Below are positions 7,798-14,049 of a DNA stretch of 14,282 bases, piece by piece. Under the pieces are notes generated by a model. It had not been told where the DNA came from. It saw only the letters and a program-made list of their open reading frames with translations, and made no database searches. Origin of the DNA: Gammaproteobacteria bacterium (GTDB taxonomy: Bacteria; Pseudomonadota; Gammaproteobacteria; Steroidobacterales; Woeseiaceae); NCBI GenBank assembly GCA_029881015.1, contig JAOUNK010000042.1, forward strand, positions 1 through 14,282. Reading direction: 5' to 3'. Made by a program: the position numbers and the translations under genes. Within the stretch, counting starts at the first letter, position 1. The number at the start of each line of letters is the position of its first letter.

Positions 7798-9186
7798 CTA
7801 GTCGTACTGCTCGCGGTACTTGCGTACCACGCCCAGACCGATGACGTTGAGAAACAGGGTGACGACGAACAGCATCAGGCCCAGCGCGAATGCGGCGAGC
7901 GTCTTGGCGCTGTCGAATTCCTGGTCACCAACCAGCAGGGTAACGATCTGGACCGTCACCGTCGTCACTGCCTCGAACGGGTTTGCCGTGAGATTCGCCG
8001 CAAGACCTGCGGCCATCACGACGATCATGGTTTCGCCGATCGCGCGCGATACGGCCAGCAATATTCCACCAACGATGCCGGGCAACGCGGCCGGCAGTAT
8101 CACTTTGGTCATTGTTTCGGAGCGAGTGGAACCGAGGCCCAGCGCGCCGTCGCGCATCGCCCTCGGCACGGCGTTAATCGCATCGTCAGAGAGCGACGAC
8201 ACGAGGGGGATAATCATGATACCCATCACGAGCCCTGCGGCGAGGGCGCTCTCCGAGGCCACTTCGAAGCCGGCGGCCTCACCGGCCCGTCGCACCCAGG
8301 GCGCAACGGTCAATGCGGCGAAGAACCCGTAGACGACGGTCGGGATACCCGCCAGGATCTCCAGGAGCGGCTTGGCAATGCCGCGAACCCTCGCGCTCGA
8401 ATACTCGGCAAGGTAGATGGCCGTCATCAGGCCGACAGGAACCGCAACGACCATCGCTATCGCGGTAATAAGCATCGTCCCTGCGAACAGCGGAACCGCG
8501 CCGAAACTCCCGGACGAACCAACCTGGTCCGCACGAATCGCGGTTTGCGGACTCCAGTTCAGGCCGAACAGGAACTCCATCACCGGGACCTTCTGAAAAA
8601 ATCGAAGCGCCTCGAAGAGGACCGAAAGCACGATGCCGACCGTGGTAAGTATCGCGATACTGGAAGCCGCAATCAGGAACCAGCGCACGACATGCTCCAC
8701 ACGGTTGCGGGCACGCAGGTCAGGATGAATCCGGCGCCAGGCAATCGTGCCACCCAGACCAGCGATGCCGAGCGCAAGCACCGCGAGCAATTGGCGGCTC
8801 TTTGCAGCGTAGTTGTCGAATTGTGCCGCCGCATCCCGCAGCACTGCATCGACGTCGACACTGACGACGTCACCCGCGGCGAGATTCCGGATATTGTTGA
8901 CGAGCAGATTCAACTCGCCGGCCGGTAAGGCCTGGTAGCTTTCGGGCAGGCCGCTGACGACCAGCGCAACGATGACCCTGGGTTCAACCAACACCCAGAG
9001 GAGCAGCAGCCCGAGGGCCGGCAGCACGACCCAGATCGCGACGAAGTAACCGTAGTAGCCCGGCAGGGAATGCAAAGCCATCCCGTGGCCATGCCCGCCG
9101 ACCAGGGACAGCGAGCGTTCACGCCCGAAGTAGAAGGCGGCTATGGCCATCAGGCCGAGACGCAGGACGAGTGTTGTGTTTTGCAT
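7798..9186 (-). CDS. pstC: Phosphate ABC transporter permease PstC, long form
   Basis: PstC is the second inner-membrane channel subunit for phosphate import. At 462 residues it exceeds the roughly 319-residue E. coli protein because of an extra N-terminal region (about 1-160). That region has hydrophobic segments near 4-20, 46-68 and 132-149, a glycine/histidine-rich stretch GGHGHG (30-35) and a soluble loop between 80 and 130; such N-terminal extensions are known in other Pst systems. The transporter core has segments near 170-192, 233-260, 273-293, 314-332, 366-395 and 430-453. The EAA loop DGALGLGSTRSETMTKVILP is at 346-365, and SFGAVPLFAGTMLIT (227-241) is typical of PstC. ATG 9186 has only a weak ribosome-binding site. 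It follows pstS after 69 bases holding a strong hairpin, and pstA starts 3 bases after it. Confidence 0.94.
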   Translation of the reverse strand: MQNTTLVLRLGLMAIAAFYFGRERSLSLVGGHGHGMALHSLPGYYGYFVAIWVVLPALGLLLLWVLVEPRVIVALVVSGLPESYQALPAGELNLLVNNIRNLAAGDVVSVDVDAVLRDAAAQFDNYAAKSRQLLAVLALGIAGLGGTIAWRRIHPDLRARNRVEHVVRWFLIAASSIAILTTVGIVLSVLFEALRFFQKVPVMEFLFGLNWSPQTAIRADQVGSSGSFGAVPLFAGTMLITAIAMVVAVPVGLMTAIYLAEYSSARVRGIAKPLLEILAGIPTVVYGFFAALTVAPWVRRAGEAAGFEVASESALAAGLVMGIMIIPLVSSLSDDAINAVPRAMRDGALGLGSTRSETMTKVILPAALPGIVGGILLAVSRAIGETMIVVMAAGLAANLTANPFEAVTTVTVQIVTLLVGDQEFDSAKTLAAFALGLMLFVVTLFLNVIGLGVVRKYREQYD

Positions 9187-9207
9187 ATTCTTGCAGTTGC
9201 AGCGAAT

Positions 9208-9234
9208 GGCGGCGACCCGGAGAGGATCGCCGCC
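9208..9234 (-). repeat. GC-rich hairpin between pstS and pstC
   Basis: In the 69-base gap after the pstS stop the minus strand has a perfect 8-base stem GGCGGCGA / TCGCCGCC with an 11-base loop. There is no U-tract after it, so it is unlikely to be a strong intrinsic terminator. By analogy with hairpins after binding-protein genes in other ABC operons, it could protect the pstS message from 3' exonucleases or attenuate readthrough, so that PstS is made in excess over the membrane subunits. Confidence 0.6.
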
Positions 9235-9255
9235 TCGCCAAGCTCGTCTGGCGCC

Positions 9256-10320
9256 CTATTCTGCGGCCATGGACAGCGGCCTCAGATCACGAACGGCCGC
9301 CGCCACATCGCGACGCTCCTCATCCGGCATGGGAATGAGGCCACGATCGGACAGGTAGCCCTCCTCACCCCAGGCACGCTCGCTGGTGAACTCGCGCAGG
9401 AAGCCGCGCAGGCCGGGAATAACGTCAACGTGCGCTTTCTTTGCGTAGAAGTAGAGCGGCCGCGACACCGGGTATGCGCCATCGGCAATCGCATCAAACG
9501 TCGGTGCGACACCATCGACCAGTGAGCCTTTGACTTTCTCTATGTTCTGGTCAAGAAAGCTGAACCCGAAAATACCGAAGGCGTTCGGGTTGGCCTGCAG
9601 CTTCTGCACGATCAGGTTGTCGTTCTCGCCGGCCTCGACGAATACGCCATCCTCGCGAATCGTGTGGCAAATGGCCTTGTAACGGTTCTTATCGGTATTC
9701 TTGAGCGCCGCGATCCATGGCGTTGCCTTGCAGCCGCCTTCCATCGCCAGCTCGACGAAGGCGTCCCGTGTGCCGGAGGTCGGCGGTGGTCCGAGGACCT
9801 CGATCCTGATTGCCGGCAAATCCGGGTTGACCTCGGACCAGGTCGTGAACGGATTCTCGACCAGTTCACCATCGGCCTCACCGGGAACTTCCTTTGCCAG
9901 GGCCAGGAACAAATCCGCCCGACTCAGTTGCATCGTCTCGGCGCCGATCGCATTGGCAAACACGATGCCATCGTAGCCGATTTTCACTTCGATAATCTCG
10001 GTAACCCCGTTGGCCGCACAGGAATCAACTTCTGATTGCTTGATCGCGCGCGACGAGTTGGTCACGTCCGGGTAGTCGACGCCGACGCCGTCGCAAAACA
10101 ACTTCAGTCCACCGCCCGATCCGGTCGACTCGATCTTGGGTGTCTTGAATTCACTGCTGCGTCCGAATCGTTCAGCAACGACAGTTGCAAACGGATAGAC
10201 TGTCGACGAACCAACGACGTACACGTAGTCGCGGCCAGCCTGTGCGAAAGCACTCGCCGACAGCGTCAGCCCGAGGGTCGCAATGGCTGTAAGTACGGCC
10301 GCTTTGCTGGTATTACACAC
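9256..10320 (-). CDS. pstS: Periplasmic phosphate-binding protein
   Basis: PstS captures phosphate in the periplasm and delivers it to PstCA. From GTG 10320 it is 354 residues, with a signal peptide whose hydrophobic core runs from about residue 7 to 20 and a likely cleavage at AFA|QA (26/27). Phosphate-binding signatures are GSSTVYPF (37-44), ESTGSGGGLKLF (64-75), NSSRAIKQSE (88-97), GYDGIVFAN (115-123) and PPTSGTRDAF (179-188). The mature protein has four cysteines (76, 101, 197, 218) that may form disulfides. GTG 10320 has GGAG eight bases upstream; TTG 10356 and ATG 10350 are upstream in frame, but 10356 lies next to the predicted -10 element, which argues against it. The gene heads pstSCAB behind a Pho box. 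Confidence 0.95.
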   Translation of the reverse strand: MCNTSKAAVLTAIATLGLTLSASAFAQAGRDYVYVVGSSTVYPFATVVAERFGRSSEFKTPKIESTGSGGGLKLFCDGVGVDYPDVTNSSRAIKQSEVDSCAANGVTEIIEVKIGYDGIVFANAIGAETMQLSRADLFLALAKEVPGEADGELVENPFTTWSEVNPDLPAIRIEVLGPPPTSGTRDAFVELAMEGGCKATPWIAALKNTDKNRYKAICHTIREDGVFVEAGENDNLIVQKLQANPNAFGIFGFSFLDQNIEKVKGSLVDGVAPTFDAIADGAYPVSRPLYFYAKKAHVDVIPGLRGFLREFTSERAWGEEGYLSDRGLIPMPDEERRDVAAAVRDLRPLSMAAE

Positions 10321-10356
10321 AGTAAGTTCTCCGGGATGTTGAGTAATCATGCGCAA

Positions 10357-10390
10357 AGCTTAAGCCCGGAATGTTACCGATTTGTTGCAA
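10357..10390 (-). promoter_or_regulatory. Pho box and promoter of pstSCAB
   Basis: On the minus strand two 7-base units, TTGCAAC (10390-10384) and CGGTAAC (10379-10373), are separated by AAAT, giving the 11-base period of PhoB sites. Against a relaxed unit CTGTMAY they match at 5 and 6 of 7 positions. Ten bases downstream is a weak -10 candidate TAAGCT (10362-10357). PhoB sites normally replace the -35 element and sit about 10 bases before the -10, so the geometry is right. Transcription should start near 10350, leaving a leader of about 30 bases before GTG 10320. The position in front of pstS makes the call likely although the units are imperfect. Confidence 0.62.
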
Positions 10391-10420
10391 GACGCTCGAC
10401 AAACGTCCCGGATTCGCGGA

Positions 10421-10476
10421 TATTCGGTTCTGTTTTTATTTATATTAATCAATAATTTAAAATATATACCTCAGAA
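10421..10476 (+). promoter_or_regulatory. AT-rich upstream region and probable promoter of dapE
   Basis: The 156-base gap between the divergent pstS and dapE contains a stretch of about 50 bases, just upstream of dapE, that is almost pure A and T, in sharp contrast to the GC-rich surroundings. A -10-like TAAAAT (10458-10463) is visible, with only a poor TTTATT 17 bases upstream as -35. There is no Shine-Dalgarno sequence before ATG 10477. The region probably holds the dapE promoter and perhaps an UP element, but the exact start cannot be fixed by eye. Confidence 0.4.
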
Positions 10477-11619
10477 ATGCCTAACGAACAGCCCGATGCA
10501 ACAATCGACCTTCTGTGTGACCTTCTCAGGCGGCCGTCGGTCACGCCGGACGATGCCGGTTGCCAGGAACTCCTCAGTGAACGACTGGCTGCGGTCGGCT
10601 TCACCTGCGAAACGCTGCAATTCAACGACGTGACAAACCTGTGGGCACGGCGTGGCGACACCTCGCCTGTCTTCTGCTTTGCCGGTCATACCGATGTCGT
10701 GCCGCCGGGCGACCGGGCGCAGTGGCACTCTGACCCGTTCGAGCCGACCTTCAGGGACGGCCTGTTGTACGGTCGCGGCTCTGCCGACATGAAGAGCGGT
10801 CTGGCGGCCATGATCGTCGCGATCGAGGAGTTCGTGGAAAAGCACCCTCGGCATGCCGGTAGCATCGCCGTGCTGATTACGAGCGATGAAGAAGGCCGGG
10901 CGCGTGACGGCACGCTCCGCGTCATGGAGGCACTGGCGGCACGCGACGAGCACGTCGACTGGTGCGTTCTTGGCGAGCCATCCAGCCAGAACAGCCTCGG
11001 CGACATCGTGCGCATCGGGCGGCGCGGATCGCTCAGTGGCATGCTAACGGTCAACGGCGTGCAGGGGCACGTCGCCTATCCACAACTTGCCGACAACCCG
11101 ATCCGTCGCTTCGCGCCAGTGCTCGCCGAACTTCACGAGATCGTCTGGGATAACGGCAACGAGTTTTTCCCGCCGACGAGTTTCCAGGTCGTCGACGTCC
11201 GCGCCGGTATCGGGGCACCCAACGTCACTCCCGCCGAACTGACGGCACGCTTTAACTTCCGTTACTCCACCGAATGGACACACGAGTCACTGCAGGAGAA
11301 AGTGCACTCGGTATTCGATGCCCACGAGATCAATTACGAACTCAACTGGCATCTTTCCGGCAAGCCGTTTCTCACTGAACCCGGCAAGCTCATCAACGCC
11401 GTTCACCAGGCCGTAACAGAACACACGGGGTATGCGCCGGAGCTGTCAACCGGCGGCGGTACGTCGGACGGACGCTTTATTTCGCCGGCCGGCGTGGATG
11501 TTGTCGAACTTGGGCCCGTCAACGCGTCAATTCACAAGATCGACGAGCATGTCAGGGTCGAGGACGTGATCGTGCTCACCAGCATGTACAGGCGCATCAT
11601 GGAATTGATGCTGCTCTGA
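10477..11619 (+). CDS. dapE: Succinyl-diaminopimelate desuccinylase
   Basis: DapE is a cytoplasmic dizinc hydrolase that removes succinate from N-succinyl-LL-diaminopimelate, supplying diaminopimelate for peptidoglycan and lysine. The 380-residue product (E. coli 375) has the M20 peptidase ligands in order: H71 (AGHTDVVPPGD), D104 (YGRGSADMKSG), catalytic base E138 and ligand E139 (TSDEEG), E167 (LGEPSS) and H353 (NASIHKIDEH). The dimerisation domain lies between about 180 and 290. ATG 10477 fits the family N-terminus but lacks a Shine-Dalgarno sequence. The gene is divergent from pstS and convergent with dsbB, with only 3 bases between the stop codons. It is the only plus-strand gene within the phosphate locus and acts in the same pathway as dapD. 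Confidence 0.96.
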   Translation: MPNEQPDATIDLLCDLLRRPSVTPDDAGCQELLSERLAAVGFTCETLQFNDVTNLWARRGDTSPVFCFAGHTDVVPPGDRAQWHSDPFEPTFRDGLLYGRGSADMKSGLAAMIVAIEEFVEKHPRHAGSIAVLITSDEEGRARDGTLRVMEALAARDEHVDWCVLGEPSSQNSLGDIVRIGRRGSLSGMLTVNGVQGHVAYPQLADNPIRRFAPVLAELHEIVWDNGNEFFPPTSFQVVDVRAGIGAPNVTPAELTARFNFRYSTEWTHESLQEKVHSVFDAHEINYELNWHLSGKPFLTEPGKLINAVHQAVTEHTGYAPELSTGGGTSDGRFISPAGVDVVELGPVNASIHKIDEHVRVEDVIVLTSMYRRIMELMLL

Positions 11620-11622
11620 CGA

Positions 11623-12114
11623 TCAGGCTTTCCGGAAGTTGTTCCAGATTCCGGCAATGCCGAGACCGCCCAGGCCGATTACCACCCAGGTCGGCATCGA
11701 CAACCCGAGCAGGCGCCAGACGACCTCCGCGCATTCGCCGGAACCCTTGAAGATCATGCCCAGGGCATCCGACAGCGGGAAGTTGTCGACGATGTATTCG
11801 AAACCCGGACCGCAAGACGGGATGTCCTCTTGCGGCATGTTCTGCAGGCGCACATGCCAGCTCGCGACGCCGACACCGAAGCCTGCGGCCAGGAACACCA
11901 GCACACCGTAGACCCTTGCACCAAGAGTGCCCGGGTTGTGCAGTGCGGCAAGCAGAAAGACCAGCCCCAGGGAGATCGTGGCCATGCGCTGGATAATGCA
12001 CAGTGGGCAGGGATCGAGAAGCAGGACGTGCTGCGCATAGAGAGCGAAGCCCATCATTCCGGCACAGGCCAGGAAGCCTGCCAGGTTCAGCAGGCGGCGG
12101 TTCGGTAATATCAT
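11623..12114 (-). CDS. dsbB: Disulfide bond formation protein DsbB (quinone-coupled thiol oxidase)
   Basis: DsbB sits in the inner membrane, reoxidises DsbA and passes electrons to ubiquinone. The 163-residue protein has four predicted membrane segments (about 9-30, 42-58, 67-87 and 138-157) and both redox pairs in the periplasmic loops: C36-P-L-C39 in the first loop, and C101 and C128 in the second. This matches E. coli C41/C44 and C104/C130. The family motif PCPLCIIQR is intact. ATG 12114 starts 3 bases after the phoU stop with only a weak ribosome-binding site, so it is probably translationally coupled and co-transcribed with phoU and the porin under the Pho box. Its end is 3 bases from the dapE stop on the other strand. 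Confidence 0.95.
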   Translation of the reverse strand: MILPNRRLLNLAGFLACAGMMGFALYAQHVLLLDPCPLCIIQRMATISLGLVFLLAALHNPGTLGARVYGVLVFLAAGFGVGVASWHVRLQNMPQEDIPSCGPGFEYIVDNFPLSDALGMIFKGSGECAEVVWRLLGLSMPTWVVIGLGGLGIAGIWNNFRKA

Positions 12115-12117
12115 CGT

Positions 12118-12828
12118 CTACAAATCGGGTGTAGTGGTTTCGGGAATGGCAGTATGACGCACATCCCTACCCTGCACCATATAGATCACGTACTCGCAGA
12201 TGTTCTTGGCGTGGTCGCCGATTCGTTCCAGCGAGCGCGCACACCACGTCACGTTCATGACCCGCTTGATCGATCTCGGATCCTCCATCATGAAGGTGAT
12301 GCACTGACGCTGGATGGCCTCGTATTCATCGTCGACCCGCTCGTCTTCGCGGACGACATCCCACGCCTGCTCCACGTCAAGGCGTGCGAACGAATTCATC
12401 GCGTCACGCACCATGTGGGCCACGTGGTGGCCGAGCGTCTTCAACTCGCGGTAGGAGTCGGACGGACGGTCCATCGCGGCGAGTTTTGAAGCCAGGAAGC
12501 CGATCTTCTCGGCCTCATCGCCAATGCGCTCGAGATCGGTGATGGTCTTGATGATCGCGACGATCAGTCGCAGATCCCCTGCCGTCGGAGCGCGCGTGGC
12601 GAGAATGCGACCGCACTCCTCGTCGATATTGACTTCGAACGTGTTGACCTTGTAGTCATCTTCCGCGACCTTGAGCCCGAGTTCGCTGTCGCCACTGACG
12701 ATCGCGGAGATCGCCAGTGACAACTGCTGCTCGACCAGGCCACCCATGGCGAGAACATGATTGCGCAGGTCCTCGATATCCTTGTTGAAGCGACGGGATA
12801 TGTGATGGGTCAGGTCAGATGGGTCCAT
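12118..12828 (-). CDS. phoU: Phosphate signalling protein PhoU
   Basis: PhoU is a cytoplasmic, membrane-associated protein of two three-helix bundles that links PstSCAB to PhoR and keeps the Pho regulon off when phosphate is plentiful. The 236-residue product (E. coli 241) shows both metal-binding repeats of the family: DLERIGDEAEKI in the first bundle and SLERIGDHAKNICEYVIY in the second, plus the N-terminal HHISRRFNKDIEDLRNHVLAMG. ATG 12828 has a GGAGAG ribosome-binding site. phoU normally follows pstB; here it instead lies 19 bases after a porin gene and 3 bases before dsbB, about 2 kb from pstS and on the far side of dapE. Identification is firm. Confidence 0.96.
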   Translation of the reverse strand: MDPSDLTHHISRRFNKDIEDLRNHVLAMGGLVEQQLSLAISAIVSGDSELGLKVAEDDYKVNTFEVNIDEECGRILATRAPTAGDLRLIVAIIKTITDLERIGDEAEKIGFLASKLAAMDRPSDSYRELKTLGHHVAHMVRDAMNSFARLDVEQAWDVVREDERVDDEYEAIQRQCITFMMEDPRSIKRVMNVTWCARSLERIGDHAKNICEYVIYMVQGRDVRHTAIPETTTPDL

Positions 12829-12847
12829 GGTGGCTCTCCGGCCGGTC

Positions 12848-13927
12848 TCAGTCGAACTTGAATTCTACGTCAAGCTGCAAGCGATTGTAGTCGTGCTCGG
12901 TGCCCTGGAAGCGATCGACATTATTGAGGAACAGGGTGCCCCCAACGGCGATTCTCTTCGACACAGCGTACTTCGCCTTGAGCATGTGCCCGTCGGAGTC
13001 GGTACCGCCACCCCCGAAGTCCGAGTCGTTGAACGTTCCGACGACAGCATCGGCTTCGATGTCCTGGTAGGTCCAGCTGAATTCCATCTCACCATCATTC
13101 CTGGCCGAACCAAGCTTCGCGCCAACGGCATAACCGGTGTCCTGGGTGCTGACCTCGTTGTTCTGCGTCAGGTGTGCATAGATCCTGAGCGGCCAGTCGC
13201 CGACTTTCGTATCAAACTGGGCGAAGACTTCCGTGTTCCTGTAGTCGTAAATATAGTCCCCGTTCAGGTCGACGGAATTGCCATTCGCGCTGCCATCGTA
13301 AAACGGTTCATTGCCGACAGTATTGGAATAGGAAAAATACCCTGCCCCGGCTGTCAGGCTGGCATTTTCACCGACGGCAAACGTGTAACCGGCCTGTACA
13401 ACGAACAGCAGGGAATCATCGCTGCTACTGCGTTCCTCGACCGAGAAGCCGCCGGCCGTAACGAAAAATCCAGCCGACGTGAACTTCATGGCCAGACCTT
13501 CAGGATTGAGGTCACTGTCCCACACCAGCGGTACACCGCCGGCGTTGAACATCGGGTTTTTCATCTTGCCGCCGTAGACATTCAGATTGTCGTTGATCTT
13601 CCAGTCGACATAGGCAAGGTCTACGCCGATGTCCTTCGTCGAAAACCCGTCGTCGAACGACTGGTTTGTAGAAACCGGACTATCGCCTCCGGTCGCCAGC
13701 TGAAAAACGAACTTGACGTCGTCCGTCACTTTGGCATTCAGGCCGAAACGTGTCCGGAATCGCATGCGATTGCGCTCTTCCTCACCGTCCTCGTCAATCG
13801 CTTCGTAGCGAAGCCGTACATCGCCCTTGAAACTCAGGCGATCGGTCCAGTCTTCCTGGGCGGCGGCGGGTGTTGCCGCGAGTACCAGGATGAACACTGC
13901 GGTTGCGATTTGTGCAAAAGGTCTCAT
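12848..13927 (-). CDS. Putative outer-membrane porin (Porin_5-like), likely phosphate-starvation induced
   Basis: The 359-residue protein has a signal peptide (MRPFAQIATAVFILVLAATP) with probable cleavage at AAA|QED (23/24). The mature part is a predicted beta-barrel of alternating strands and glycine/asparagine/aspartate-rich turns. Segments DVRLRYEAIDEDGEEERNRM, FQLATGGDSPVSTNQSFDDG, DLAYVDWKI, GGKMKNP and VWDSDLNPEGLAMKF are, from my knowledge of the family, typical of Porin_5 rather than of PhoE or OprP/OprO. It ends VEFKFD, so the usual terminal aromatic is followed by one extra Asp. A strong Pho box precedes it and phoU follows 19 bases later, which suggests that it admits phosphate or organic phosphates through the outer membrane; that substrate is inferred, not shown. 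The ribosome-binding site is GGGGAT about 10 bases before ATG 13927. Confidence 0.82.
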   Translation of the reverse strand: MRPFAQIATAVFILVLAATPAAAQEDWTDRLSFKGDVRLRYEAIDEDGEEERNRMRFRTRFGLNAKVTDDVKFVFQLATGGDSPVSTNQSFDDGFSTKDIGVDLAYVDWKINDNLNVYGGKMKNPMFNAGGVPLVWDSDLNPEGLAMKFTSAGFFVTAGGFSVEERSSSDDSLLFVVQAGYTFAVGENASLTAGAGYFSYSNTVGNEPFYDGSANGNSVDLNGDYIYDYRNTEVFAQFDTKVGDWPLRIYAHLTQNNEVSTQDTGYAVGAKLGSARNDGEMEFSWTYQDIEADAVVGTFNDSDFGGGGTDSDGHMLKAKYAVSKRIAVGGTLFLNNVDRFQGTEHDYNRLQLDVEFKFD

Positions 13928-13937
13928 TGTTTTTTAT

Positions 13938-13961
13938 CCCCGGATGGGGCGAACGCCCCGG
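13938..13961 (-). promoter_or_regulatory. Alternative hairpins covering the porin ribosome-binding site
   Basis: On the minus strand the leader has CCGGGG (13961-13956), then GCCCC (13950-13946), then a second CCGGGG (13943-13938) whose GGGG is the Shine-Dalgarno sequence. The middle CCCC can pair upstream as GGGGC / GCCCC around a GTTC loop, leaving the ribosome site free, or downstream with the Shine-Dalgarno GGGG around an ATCC loop, hiding it. The two pairings exclude each other. This is seen by eye only; regulation is a hypothesis. Confidence 0.4.
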
Positions 13962-13993
13962 TTTCTGTAAGGTTTCTGGAATAAGTAAGCGGC

Positions 13994-14049
13994 AAGTTAC
14001 GGCGCCTGCGTTTCGCTTGTATGACAGCTATATTGCAGTTTTATGACAG
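13994..14049 (-). promoter_or_regulatory. Four-unit Pho box and promoter of porin-phoU-dsbB
   Basis: On the minus strand four units follow at an exact 11-base period: CTGTCAT (14049-14043), CTGCAAT (14038-14032), CTGTCAT (14027-14021) and GCGAAAC (14016-14010), with spacers AAAA, ATAG and ACAA. Units 1 and 3 are perfect matches to the PhoB consensus CTGTCAT; unit 4 is weak. Ten bases after unit 4 lies a possible -10 TAACTT (13999-13994), the same spacing as at pstS. The leader to ATG 13927 would be about 60 bases. The first unit overlaps the phoR stop codon. This looks like two tandem Pho boxes and is the strongest regulatory site in the window. Confidence 0.85.

Noticed and set aside
7618..8928. 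Long plus-strand open frame (over 400 codons) opposite pstA and pstC
   Set aside because: It is rich in His, Arg and Gln with no domain sense, and the opposite strand encodes well-conserved permeases.
10321..10356. Earlier TTG (10356) or ATG (10350) start for pstS
   Set aside because: The TTG is next to the predicted -10 element and the ATG coincides with the expected transcript start; GTG 10320 has a good GGAG and gives a normal signal peptide.
12827..13984. Long plus-strand open frame opposite the porin
   Set aside because: The minus strand encodes a porin with signal peptide, ribosome-binding site and Pho box; the plus frame is a shadow of it.
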